Assembly (NCBI GenBank): GCA_003158835.1
Contig: PMLI01000032.1
Span: forward strand, 13,861-23,422
DNA length: 9,562 nucleotides
Source of the DNA: Acidimicrobiaceae bacterium
GTDB lineage: Bacteria > Actinomycetota > Acidimicrobiia > Acidimicrobiales > Palsa-688
Direction: 5' to 3'
The notes beneath the pieces were generated by a model. It saw only the letters and a list, made by a program, of their open reading frames with translations, made no database searches and had not been told where the DNA came from. Within the stretch, counting starts at the first letter, position 1, and the number at the start of each line of letters is the position of its first letter. Position numbers and translations under genes: made by a program. Shown in pieces: positions 1-7,576 of this stretch.

Positions 1-716
1 CGAGGCCCCGCCCCCGGCCCCGTAGGTGATGGTGAGCGTGGAGCCAGAAGTCAGGGTGACGCCCGACACGGTGACCACCTGGCCGGCCACCGCCACGGTG
101 CCGGTCGAGGCGGTGGTGTAGCCGGCATGGCCGTTAGTGGTCGAAGGGGCTGACCATCCGCTGGGGGCGGTGAGCGCCACCGCACCCGAAGAGGTACCGC
201 CGGCCGCTGCGGTGTAGGTGAACACCAACGTGTCGGACGAGCTGACCACGACCGAAGTGGGCGACACCGTCTCGGTCCCGGCACCGTTGGCCGAGTTGGA
301 CACCGTGACTGTAGGCGAGCTGGCCAGGTTGGTGAGGGTGCCACCCGAGGTGGACTTCTCTTGGGTGGTAAAGGTCGAGGTCCCCGAGCTGGACGGGGCT
401 AGCGCCGCCGAGGCCCCGCCCCCGGCCCCGTAGGTGATGGTGAGCGTGGAGCCAGAAGTCAAAGTGACGCCCGACACGGTGACCACCTGGCCGGCCACCG
501 CCACGGTGCCGGTGGAGGCGATGGTGTAGCCGACATGGCCGTTAGTGGTCGAGGGGGCTGACCACCCGCTGGGGGCGGTGATCGTCACCGCTCCTGAAGA
601 GGTACCGCCGACCGCTGCCGTGTAGGTGAAGACCAAGGTGTCGGACGAGCTGACCATGACCGAAGTGGGCGAAACCGTCTCGGTCCCGGCGCCGTTGGCC
701 GAGTTGGTGACCGAAT
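1..716 (-). repeat. Tandem 408-bp (136-aa) coding repeats of the surface protein
   Basis: Bases 1 to about 300 match 409 to about 708 with an exact offset of 408 bp. I count roughly 19 mismatches over 300 aligned bases (about 94% identity by eye), including silent changes. Bases 301-408 form the rest of the unit; the corresponding stretch upstream of the first unit (709 onward) is unrelated, so the array starts near 716 on the minus strand. One full unit and about three quarters of a second are visible; the total number is unknown. The high nucleotide identity points to recent duplication or ongoing homogenisation. Confidence 0.9.
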
Positions 717-1188
717 AGCTGGACGAATTGACCGCGGTGGTGTCGGCCGAGGTGGACACCGCTATGACCTGCGTGGTCGAGGCGGCCGGCGGGTTGGTCA
801 CCCCTGAAACGGCCACGCTGAGCGAGTCGGAGGCGGAGATGGCCTTGGGGACGGTGAAGGTGACCTTGGAGTTGGAATTGGCCAGCGTGGGCGTGGCGCT
901 GACGGTGCCGCTACCGCTGGAATGAGTGGAGTCGGTGATCACGTAGTCAGAGGCGGCGGAGGGGAAGACCGTCCCTGACTCGGACCCGCTGGCGTTGAAG
1001 GTGACCGTCCCCGCCCCGGCCGAGAGGGCCGAGGCCACCTTGAGGCCAACGGTATAGGCGGAGGTTGAGCCGGCCGTGGCCGGAGAGATGGAGACCGAGA
1101 CCGAACTGACCGATGAGGCGCTGGCCGGCGCGGCCGCCACCAGGGGCAGTACCGCTGCGATCATGGCGCAGGCGGCGACCCGCGCCAT
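1..1188 (-). CDS. Secreted repeat-containing surface protein, N-terminal part (C-terminus off the left edge)
   Basis: The minus frame is open from the window edge and encodes 396 residues up to an ATG at 1188. Residues 1-24 form a signal peptide: a short n-region (MAR), a hydrophobic Ala/Val/Leu/Ile core and an ASA cleavage site. Residues 25 to about 155 are a Ser/Thr/Val-rich segment with alternating beta-strand character. From about residue 157 a 136-residue unit repeats, with markers SANGAGTETVSPTSV, APSGWSAPSTTNGH and LTSGSTLTITYGAGGG; the second unit runs off the window. There is almost no Cys and much Thr/Ser/Gly, as in stacked beta-sandwich (Ig-like) exported proteins. I recognise no specific Pfam family, and any cell-wall anchor would lie off the edge. 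The start is uncertain: GTG at 1191 is adjacent and in frame, and the frame stays open to 1635, with another ATG at 1485 that would place about 100 low-complexity residues before the signal. A role at the cell surface is inferred. Confidence 0.85.
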   Translation of the reverse strand, partial: MARVAACAMIAAVLPLVAAAPASASSVSSVSVSISPATAGSTSAYTVGLKVASALSAGAGTVTFNASGSESGTVFPSAASDYVITDSTHSSGSGTVSATPTLANSNSKVTFTVPKAISASDSLSVAVSGVTNPPAASTTQVIAVSTSADTTAVNSSSYSVTNSANGAGTETVSPTSVMVSSSDTLVFTYTAAVGGTSSGAVTITAPSGWSAPSTTNGHVGYTIASTGTVAVAGQVVTVSGVTLTSGSTLTITYGAGGGASAALAPSSSGTSTFTTQEKSTSGGTLTNLASSPTVTVSNSANGAGTETVSPTSVVVSSSDTLVFTYTAAAGGTSSGAVALTAPSGWSAPSTTNGHAGYTTASTGTVAVAGQVVTVSGVTLTSGSTLTITYGAGGGAS

Positions 1189-1680
1189 CACCCGGCCCGT
1201 CCATCCGTCGCGGGCGGACTTGTCCCATGGTCGACCAACGGTCCCTGCCCTGCGCTTCGAGCCAAAGATCCTCGTCGCCCAGCTGCGTCTCCGGCACGAC
1301 GGGGCGTGTGCCGCACCGTCGGCGCTGCCCCATGCCCGTTCTTCGGCAACGACGTCGGCCGCCCCGCCTAACGGCGCACCCCGGCCGTCGCCAGCACCTG
1401 TCTCGGTGACGGGGCCCGTCCCGCTCGCTGGCCTTTTCCAGGTCCGCGCTGACTTTCGCACGCTACCCGCACTTATCCGAGCCATCACGCATAACTCCGA
1501 TCGCCTCAATGCCCGGCTGCCGACAGTTACGAAGGGCAGAGAGCTACTGCGCTGAGTGGCAAGGACGCTACGCTCCGCGGCATAGCCGTCCAAGGGTCTA
1601 AAGGCCCTAATACGCGACGATGTCGTGGGTTTATGTCAGCTCTACGGCGAAGCCGGCCACGTGGCACCGAGGCGTTCCTC

Positions 1681-1701
1681 AAATGTCACTAAAACGTCAC
1701 T
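1681..1701. repeat. 11-bp-phased direct repeat, operator-like
   Basis: AAATGTCACT (1681-1690) and AAACGTCACT (1692-1701) differ at one base and are spaced exactly 11 bp, about one helical turn. They lie in the AT-richer part of the intergenic region, about 200 bp upstream of the alternative ATG at 1485 and about 490 bp upstream of the ATG at 1188. This spacing suits a tandem-dimer binding site, but no regulator or promoter can be assigned, and two short copies may be chance. Confidence 0.25.
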
Positions 1702-2005
1702 CTTTGGCAAGCAAAGCGCCACGCAATGGAAAGCGTTCACACTAGCTACGAGGACCGATAAGCCATACCTTCTCTGCGCACTTCGGGCGAACTAAAACTC
1801 GGGTGGGAATCCCCCAGAAAAGTGGTCGTAGACCGCGAGATGACCGAACTTAATGCTGGTCAACAACTCCTTACCCGTCGCAAAAAGGAACGCCATTAGC
1901 AAAAACAGGCCGCGTTACCACGACAGGCCATATCAGGGCGGGCGGCCTGGATCCCCCGCCTCAGAACTGCGGGTTACTTGAACGTCGGGGTGCTGGATAA
2001 CTAAA

Positions 2006-2025
2006 CGCAGTCCCGTTGGACTGCG
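2006..2025 (-). terminator. Perfect 8-bp hairpin, probable intrinsic terminator of the relaxase remnant
   Basis: CGCAGTCC (2006-2013) and GGACTGCG (2018-2025) are perfectly complementary around a 4-nt loop. Read on the minus strand the hairpin is followed by TTTAGTTAT, a short T-rich tract, and it lies about 105 nt beyond the relaxase-remnant stop at 2131. On the plus strand no T-tract follows, so the minus orientation is preferred. Because it sits beside a mobilization gene, an oriT-associated inverted repeat is the main alternative. Confidence 0.5.
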
Positions 2026-2130
2026 GGATGACTCGGACTTCGACACCCCGGCGCCGTAGCCGAGCGCAGCATCGACTTCGGGCTCTAGCTGGTCCCCTCG
2101 AGACTTCTATCGGCGCCGCTCACCCCGCTA

Positions 2131-3449
2131 CTAGCCCCGCCCCACATCGCGTTCGGGGCCCGGGTCGTCCCAATGCCGCGGCCCCGGCCCCGCCGAGGCG
2201 ACATCCTCGGCGCCGCCGAACGGCCGCGGCTGGTAGGACGCGTCGAGCAGGCCACCGATGGTGACAGGCCCGCCGGCACGCTCGGGCTGGGCTTCGCTCC
2301 CCGCCCCCCTGGCGCCCACAAGCGCCGCCTGGCGCTGTAGGCGAGCTTCCAGTTGGCGCAGCTCCACAGTCACGAGCCGGGCCAACCTGGCCGCCTGGAG
2401 CGCCTCGCCCCGGGCTTGGTGAGCCTGCCTGATCTCCTCCACCGTGCGCATCATCGACCGCATCAATAGCACCCAGCCCATGGCACTGCCCGGGCCGATG
2501 GCCGACTGGCTGACCACCGAGGCGACTCCCCGGAAGTCCCGCGCCGCCGGCTCGCGCCAACGTTGCGCCCCGATCAGTTCGCGCTCCTGGGCCGACCACC
2601 CGAGCGTGTCTGCCGCCTGGGCCACGCACCGGGAGCAACCGCCTCCACCCGCGCCGACCACGCCCCGAACACCCCCGCCGTCTCCCGGGCTACCGCGGCC
2701 CAACGTGCCCGCTTCCCCGCCGGCACTGCGCCCAGGCGCTCGACGGCCAGGCCGACCCGGCCCGCGGCGTTGGCCCACTCGGCCTCGGCCAGCTCCCGGG
2801 CTTCGCGCCCTGGTCCCTTAACACCCTGGCGCCCGAGCCATTCCGCCAAGGCCTCACCGCCAGGCTCTGCTGAGCCGGACCACTCCGCCCGCAACGCCGG
2901 CAGGGCCAGGCCCCGGGCCAGGCGGCCACCACCGAACCAGACCGGCCCCTCCCCCACCGCCGGGCGCAGGGCCACGCTGTAGCCGACCACCTCCGCGGTC
3001 GCGCCCTCGTTGAAACGCGGGCGCACGATGACGCCTAACGCTCGTAGCCGGCGCACGAACTCGGCCTCGCCCGCTGACGCCACGGCCGCCCCCCGCACCA
3101 GCCTCGCCAGGCTGACCCGATCGGGCTCGGGCCGGCCCCGGCGTGCTGACGCCTCGACTTCGGCCCGGCCCGCACCGGGCAGACCACCGCGCTCACGCCC
3201 GTCGACGACGGTGAGCCCGAGCCGGCGCTCGCTCTCGGCGCACAGCTCTGACATCCGCACCCGGTCCCGCCAGATGGACGCCTTGGTGCCGTCCTCGCGT
3301 ACCAGGGACACGGCCACGTGCACGTGGTCATGGCCTCCGCTCGAGCGTCCGTGGCGTACGGCTACCCACCGGCACGGCGCCTTCCCCGACGCCTCGCTGA
3401 ACCCGAGGCGGCTCATGGCGTCACGGACCACGCCCGCCGGTGTGGACAC
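2131..3449 (-). pseudogene. MOBP-type relaxase remnant: N-terminus missing and one frameshift
   Basis: The frame from GTG 3449 to 2574 contains CRWVAVRHGRSSGG then HDHVHVAVSLVREDG (residues 26-54), the metal-binding HUH-type motif of actinobacterial MobA-like relaxases, followed by family-typical segments RRLGLTVVDGRE and PVWFGGGRLARGLALPALR. The frame then degrades near 2630. The protein-like sequence continues in the -1 frame with QAADTLGWSAQERELIG, SAIGPGSAMGWVLLMRSM and a helical Glu/Arg-rich stretch, to a TAG at 2131-2133. One base therefore appears to be missing, at about 2625-2640. Upstream, a TGA at 3483-3485 closes the frame, and no reading frame there resembles the usual N-terminal 100 or more residues with motif I and the nucleophilic tyrosine. 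The catalytic centre is thus absent and the protein should not nick DNA. Relative to homologues I remember, HxDDHxH, four extra residues separate the first His from the HDHVH block. The frameshift could be a sequencing error; the N-terminal loss is harder to explain that way. Confidence 0.75.
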
Positions 3450-3601
3450 TGACCCGCGTCCCCGGCACTCTCCTGCCCTGGATCAAGTAATCGGCATGGA
3501 CCTGGGCGCTCGTCGAGTCGGTAACAGCCAACATCTTTGACAACAAGTGCGGTCACGGCCGCTCCGCAGCGTATAACTCGCGTTAGTAGCCGTCTTCGTC
3601 G

Positions 3602-3754
3602 CCGTTTTGGCGCGGTTACTCAGTAGACCCCCGGAAGCCCGCAGTAGCCCAGTAGGGCCTCGGGAGTTACCGCATCCTCTACCGCATCAACGAGGACAGG
3701 CACACTGTGGAGGTCCACTCCGTCCGGCACCGGCGGGACGCGTACCGCTCCTGA
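3602..3754 (+). pseudogene. RelE/ParE-family toxin remnant (C-terminal end, frameshifted)
   Basis: From 3656 the plus strand reads GLGSYRILYRINEDRHTVEV followed by HSVRHRRDAYRS and TGA at 3752-3754. This is the characteristic last two beta strands and C-terminal HRRDxYR of RelE/ParE ribosome-dependent or gyrase-targeting toxins. Just upstream a TAG at 3653 interrupts that frame, while the neighbouring frame reads LARLLSRPPEARSSPVG, resembling the preceding RelE segment (RPPxxRxLxG), so a frameshift probably lies near 3653-3660. The N-terminal half and a partner antitoxin are not visible, so the toxin is inactive. It lies between the two relaxases, where a stability module would be expected on a mobile element. 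Confidence 0.7.
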
Positions 3755-3761
3755 CCAAATG

Positions 3762-3791
3762 GCCGGGCAGCAGAAAACGGCGGGGCCCGGC
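3762..3791 (-). terminator. 7-bp stem immediately after the MOBF relaxase stop codon
   Basis: GCCGGGC (3762-3768) and GCCCGGC (3785-3791) are perfectly complementary around a 16-nt loop. On the minus strand the hairpin begins directly after the TGA at 3794-3792. No T-tract follows (CATTTGG), so it would be a U-poor terminator of the kind reported in high-GC Gram-positives, or simply a GC-rich coincidence. Confidence 0.3.
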
Positions 3792-6700
3792 TCACAGCCC
3801 GAAGCCGAGCCCTCCACCCCTGTCCATGCCCCAGCCGGAGCCCCTGTCCCAACCCAGGTCGTGGTGGTAGCCACGAGCGAGCTCCTCGGCCAGCTCTCGT
3901 GCCTCCCGGGCCCGGGCGAGCTCGGCCCGTCCGGCGTCCCGAGCGGCGTCTATCGCCTGGACGAGCTCAGGGGCCATGCCTGCTGTCAGACGTTGGCGCT
4001 GCTCGGCCAAGCCCGCCCGGGCCAGCTCCGTCTTGGCCACGAGGTCATCACGACGTCGCCGGGCAGACTCGTTGTGCTCCAGCGACCGCGCCCTTCTTTC
4101 GTCGCCATCGGCGATGCGGCGCTCGGCCGTCCTGGCAGCGAAACCGGCCTTGTCGGCCTCGGCCTCATGCAAGCGCAAGGTCCGGGCCACGAGCCCCTCG
4201 GCAGCCCGCTCGGCAGCTTCTGCCACCGCTCGGTCGGGCCAGAGCTCTCCCGGCAGCTGGTGGTACCCCCAGCGCGCCGCCACCTCGGCCAGGCGGGCCT
4301 TGGCCTGCGCCACTCGCCCCGCCCGGTGGCCGAGGAGCCCTGGGCCGGCCGAGAGGGCCTTGGCGTCCTCTCTGGCCTGGGAGAACTCGGCCCTGGCCTG
4401 CTCGGCGAGCCCTGCCCGGGCGGCTTTGGCGCGCTCCGCCTCGGCCTCGTGCCATGCAGCCCGGGCCCTGGCTTGTTGAGCCTCGGCACGGTCAGCCTCG
4501 GACTGTTCCCGCCAGGTTGCTTCGTCGGCCACGGGGAGCGCTGCGCTGCGGGAGAGGTCGCGAGCCAAGCCGGCCTCTATCTCGCCGAGGCGCTCCTCCA
4601 GCTCGGCGGCGCTGAGCCAGCCGGCGGGGACGACGGTGCGCCCTCGGGCCGGCGCCGGCCGGAGCGCTTCGGCTTCGGCCCGGGCGCGAGCCGCCTCCAG
4701 GCCCCGGTCGGCCCGGTCCCGCCTGACGGCGGCCGAGAGGACCTCCTTGGCCTCTTCGTTACCCTCGGCCACCACGTGCAGCGTGTTGTCCCAGCGCCCC
4801 CGGGAGGCCCCCACGTAGAGCCCTCCCGAGCTGGTCGCCGTGCTCACCCATGTGGCCGAACGAGCGGCCGTCACCCCCTGGTTGCCGTAGTCGGTGGCGG
4901 CGTAGCCGAGCTGGACGGCGGAGCCCACGTACTCGGGGCCGAGCACCACCTGGCGGTGCCTGTTCTTTACCACAAGAGAGCCGTCTTGCCTCACTTGGGC
5001 GACCGCCCAGGCCTCCCGGTTGGCGACGCCGGCGGCGTTGTCGTTGCGCCGGGTGACGACGCGGTCGCCCTTGCCGATGCGCACCCCGTCCATCCCGGTC
5101 GCTACGGCGGTGTCGTCCACCTCGCCCGAGCCCACCCGCAACGCCCGGGCCGCCAGGCAGACCTCCTTGGCGTCGGCGTTGGTGGCGACGGTCACCGCCA
5201 GCGCGTCTTGCCGGCCGGCTTCCCGGCCAGCTTCGGCGGCCAGGGCCGCCACCAGCTCCTCGCGGCTTTCGTGCACGACGACCGCCCCGCGGGCGACAAG
5301 GGCCTCGGCGGCGCCGGCCGGGGAGGTGCCCTCCCGCAGCTGGCCGCATATCCCGGCCCATCCGGTGTCGGCCACCGTGACGGGCAAGCCGTCGGGCCCG
5401 TCCTCCAGGGCCAAGAACCGGTGCACCTCCACCAGGGTGACCTCGCCCCCGGGTGCCCAGCGGGCGGCCGCCTCCATCACACCGCCCCTTCCCACCGCCC
5501 CGAGCTGGCGGGGGTCGCCCACCAGGCGCAAGCTGGCCCCGGCGCCCCGCACTACCTCGGCGAGCGCGCTCGCCTGGTCGACGCTCAACAGCCCCGCTTC
5601 GTCGACCACGACGACCGAGCCAGCCGACAGGCGGGGCCCGTCGGCCTGCCCATGGGGGGGGCGGCCTCCCGGCAGCGCCAGGCCGGGGAAGGAGACGTCG
5701 AGGAGCTCGCCGATGGTCGGGGGGCGGGGCGGGGCCGAGAAGGGGAGCGCGCCAGCCGGGCGGGTGTGCCGGCCGAGGTCGTCCCAGCGCCAGCCGTAGT
5801 CGTAGAGGAGCTTGGAGACAGAACTGGCCGGCACCCCCAGCTCCTCGGCGGCCACCTGAGCAGCCTTGCGGGTCGGGGCGAGGACCACCATCTCCCGGCC
5901 CTGGGCCTCAAGGGCGCGCCTGGCGGCGGCCAGCATCGCGGTCTTGCCCGTCCCGGCCGGGCCGACCACCACTTCCAGGCCGGAAGCTCCGGCAACCGCG
6001 GCAGCCGCCTCGGCCTGGCCGGCAGAAAGACCTCGCGCTCGGGCCGTCAGCTCTGCCCCCGCGTCCCTCGGCCCCTCCTGGCCGGCGAGACCGGCGAGGG
6101 CGAGGTTCAAGGCCATGTCGGCCTCCACGACGGCGGCGGAGGTGAGGTGGCGCGACATGACGCTCGGCACCTTGGCCTGGCCCTCCAGCACGGAGCGGCA
6201 CAAGGCCTCGGCCCGGGCGCGCAGGTCCTCGGCGAGCTCGGCCACCGCCTGGGCGTCGCCGACCACCCCGGTGGACACGAGCGCTCTTTCCGTCGCGGCG
6301 CTGAGCTCTGCCGCCGACCAGGCGCTGCGGGCGGCGGAGAGGCCGGCGACGACCCCCGCCGCCACCTCGTCCCGGCGGGCCCCCCCGACCGACGGGGCAG
6401 CCTGTAGGGCAATGGACTGGTGGCGCCCGGGGGTGAAGTCGAAACCGGCCAGGGCGAGCTCGGCCCGCACCCGCTCGGAGAGCTCCGCGGGGCTCTCGGC
6501 CAGTTTGGCCTTGGCGCGCCGGCCGTCCTCCCAGGCCTGGTGGTGCCAGCCGTGCCGAGCACGGAGCGACGGCTCCTCGCCGGGGTGGGCGGCACGCCAG
6601 GCGGCTTCTATCCCCGCCTGCCCGGCGTCGACCTGGGCGGCACGCTTGGACATGAGCCCGACTGCCGCGCGGGCCTGGTCCACCTCGCCGTCCCTCCCGA

Positions 6701-7364
6701 GGGTATAGCCCCTGGAGGCGAGGGCCTCACGGAGCGCCCTGTCGGTGAGCAGCACCCGCTGGCCCAAGGCGTTCACGGCCCCGATGTGCTGGCGGAGGGC
6801 CACCGAATGCAGCGACCTCCAGGTGCCGTCGGGGGCCTTTGCCCTGGCATTCAGCATCAGGTGGACGTGGCGGTGGGGGTCGCCCTCACGGCTCGTAAGA
6901 TGCGTCACCCGGGCCGCCTGGACCTCGAGGCCGCCGACCTCGGCCTGCGCCCCCCGGGGCCCCACCCTCGTCACCGCCACCTGGGAGAAGTACTTGCATA
7001 TCCCGTCGGCCTGGCGGGCTATGACCCGCTCAAGCGCCGCCTCCACCACCGGGTCCTGAGTGGCCAGGACCGAGAGGCTCTTCGGGTTGTTCACCACCAC
7101 CTCGACAAATCTCAGCGGCTCGCGCTCTCGCCCGCCGGGGCGGATGACGCCTTTTACCTCACCTGTAGCCGGGTCGCGCCCTTCCACCCAGGCCTCCAGC
7201 GCCCCCCGGTCGGCCAAGGCGACGCTGTCCAGGCGCTCGCCCGCCCGCCAGGTGCCCACCTCGACGACTGCCCGGCCCTCCTCGGTGTAGTAGGCCTCGG
7301 CCCCACGGTGGCCCTCGTCGAAGTAGCGGGCAGCCCCCCGCCCGGAGCCCCGGTAGAAGTGCAT
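3792..7364 (-). CDS. MOBF-family (TrwC/TraA-like) conjugative relaxase-helicase
   Basis: This 1190-aa protein would nick the transfer origin, stay covalently bound to the 5' end and unwind the strand for export. The relaxase domain (about 1-310) has MHFYRGSGRGAARYF, a Tyr pair at 25-26 (AEAYYTEEG) placed like the TrwC catalytic tyrosines, and the HUH metal site DPHRHVHLMLN at 162-172. The helicase domain (about 440-870) has Walker A GPAGTGKT (468-475), Walker B VVVVDEAGLL (584-593), GDPRQLGAVGRGG (616-628), a TDYGNQGVTA motif (824-833) and YVGASRGRW (850-858). Residues 880-1165 are Ala/Glu/Arg-rich, probably coiled coil, ending in a Gly/Trp/Asp tail (GWDRGSGWGMDRGGGLGFGL). Start: ATG 7364 follows GAAGGGCGGC; GTG 7376 (MKGGMHF...) is equally plausible, whereas the in-frame ATG at 7445 adds a basic leader with no family resemblance. 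All motifs are intact and length is normal. Secretion genes are not in the window. Confidence 0.93.
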   Translation of the reverse strand: MHFYRGSGRGAARYFDEGHRGAEAYYTEEGRAVVEVGTWRAGERLDSVALADRGALEAWVEGRDPATGEVKGVIRPGGREREPLRFVEVVVNNPKSLSVLATQDPVVEAALERVIARQADGICKYFSQVAVTRVGPRGAQAEVGGLEVQAARVTHLTSREGDPHRHVHLMLNARAKAPDGTWRSLHSVALRQHIGAVNALGQRVLLTDRALREALASRGYTLGRDGEVDQARAAVGLMSKRAAQVDAGQAGIEAAWRAAHPGEEPSLRARHGWHHQAWEDGRRAKAKLAESPAELSERVRAELALAGFDFTPGRHQSIALQAAPSVGGARRDEVAAGVVAGLSAARSAWSAAELSAATERALVSTGVVGDAQAVAELAEDLRARAEALCRSVLEGQAKVPSVMSRHLTSAAVVEADMALNLALAGLAGQEGPRDAGAELTARARGLSAGQAEAAAAVAGASGLEVVVGPAGTGKTAMLAAARRALEAQGREMVVLAPTRKAAQVAAEELGVPASSVSKLLYDYGWRWDDLGRHTRPAGALPFSAPPRPPTIGELLDVSFPGLALPGGRPPHGQADGPRLSAGSVVVVDEAGLLSVDQASALAEVVRGAGASLRLVGDPRQLGAVGRGGVMEAAARWAPGGEVTLVEVHRFLALEDGPDGLPVTVADTGWAGICGQLREGTSPAGAAEALVARGAVVVHESREELVAALAAEAGREAGRQDALAVTVATNADAKEVCLAARALRVGSGEVDDTAVATGMDGVRIGKGDRVVTRRNDNAAGVANREAWAVAQVRQDGSLVVKNRHRQVVLGPEYVGSAVQLGYAATDYGNQGVTAARSATWVSTATSSGGLYVGASRGRWDNTLHVVAEGNEEAKEVLSAAVRRDRADRGLEAARARAEAEALRPAPARGRTVVPAGWLSAAELEERLGEIEAGLARDLSRSAALPVADEATWREQSEADRAEAQQARARAAWHEAEAERAKAARAGLAEQARAEFSQAREDAKALSAGPGLLGHRAGRVAQAKARLAEVAARWGYHQLPGELWPDRAVAEAAERAAEGLVARTLRLHEAEADKAGFAARTAERRIADGDERRARSLEHNESARRRRDDLVAKTELARAGLAEQRQRLTAGMAPELVQAIDAARDAGRAELARAREARELAEELARGYHHDLGWDRGSGWGMDRGGGLGFGL

Positions 7365-7445
7365 GCCGCCCTTCACGGCTACACCTCGCCGCCGGGTGCG
7401 CCACGACCAGGGAAGAGCGCGCCGGCCGCGCCATCGGTGCCACAC

Positions 7446-7576
7446 CCAGCGCGTGGCTGCACGCCCTCCGCTACCCTAGGTAGCATATGTCCCGTAATGA
7501 TTTGAGGAACCACTGAAGACTAAGGGTAGCAGAGCCTATGTTTGCAGGCTGGCAACTGGCTGGCTAGGGTCGTGCC
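7446..7576. promoter_or_regulatory. Divergent intergenic region with inverted GGTAGC/GCTACC motifs
   Basis: This 131-bp AT-richer gap separates the minus-strand relaxase from the plus-strand small gene. GCTACC CTA GGTAGC (7470-7484) is a 6-bp-arm inverted repeat; GGGTAGC (7524-7530) is a further copy that can pair with GCTACCC (7470-7476) across about 47 nt. A TATGCT-like -10 for the relaxase overlaps the first repeat on the minus strand (7487-7482). MOBF transfer origins often lie beside the relaxase gene, so the region is a candidate oriT or a shared operator; neither is proven, and I see no recognisable nic sequence. Confidence 0.4.
7541..7570 (+). promoter_or_regulatory. Probable leaderless promoter of the 137-aa gene
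   Basis: TTTGCA (7541-7546, resembling the -35 TTGACA), an 18-bp spacer and TAGGGT (7565-7570, fitting the actinobacterial -10 TANNNT). The -10 ends 6 nt before the ATG at 7577, so transcription would start at or within a base or two of the start codon. Leaderless genes with this geometry are common in actinobacteria. A weak AGGG at 7566-7569 overlaps the -10 and is a poor ribosome-binding site. Confidence 0.45.

Larger units (their letters stand above)
1189..2130. other. About 0.9-kb stretch without a convincing gene
   Basis: From 1189 to about 1550 the base composition is still high-GC and the minus surface-protein frame remains open, but the predicted residues look like non-coding translation (Arg/Gly/Ala-rich, no domain pattern). 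From about 1560 to 2000 GC drops noticeably (1681-1740 counts 28 G+C in 60), and the frames I read through contain early stops. No tRNA cloverleaf, rRNA segment or recognisable gene remnant was found. It probably holds the promoter and leader of the surface-protein gene (minus) and the 3' end of the relaxase remnant's transcript. The lower GC may mark a junction between DNA of different origin. Confidence 0.5.

Noticed and set aside
947..1333. 128-codon minus-strand frame overlapping the signal peptide
   Set aside because: It uses a different frame from the repeat protein, is Arg/Gly-rich and has no domain; the overlapping frame gives a clear signal peptide and continues into the repeats.
1700..1770. 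Cyclic-di-GMP (GEMM) riboswitch suggested by GCAAAGC and GACCGAT-like pieces
   Set aside because: The conserved blocks are in the wrong order and spacing and I could not fold the required two-helix architecture; no c-di-AMP or other known riboswitch core was found either.
2020..2060. tRNA-like T-arm (ACTTCGACACCCC)
   Set aside because: No acceptor stem, D-arm or anticodon arm can be paired around it.
2615..2645. Programmed -1 ribosomal frameshift in the MOBP relaxase
   Set aside because: No X XXY YYZ slippery heptamer is present in the zero frame around the shift, and the gene also lacks its N-terminus, so decay or a sequence error is simpler.
3421..3534. 37-codon minus-strand ORF (MLAVTDSTSAQVHADYL...)
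   Set aside because: No ribosome-binding site, no family resemblance, and it overlaps the relaxase remnant; it is not a convincing antitoxin or relaxase N-terminus.
3759..6407. 882-codon open frame on the plus strand
   Set aside because: It lies antisense to the MOBF relaxase, whose motifs are all intact in the minus frame. The plus translation is Gly/Pro/Arg/His-rich with no domain pattern, a usual shadow in high-GC genes.
6420..7505. 361-codon plus-strand open frame
   Set aside because: Antisense shadow of the relaxase N-terminal domain, with no recognisable protein features.
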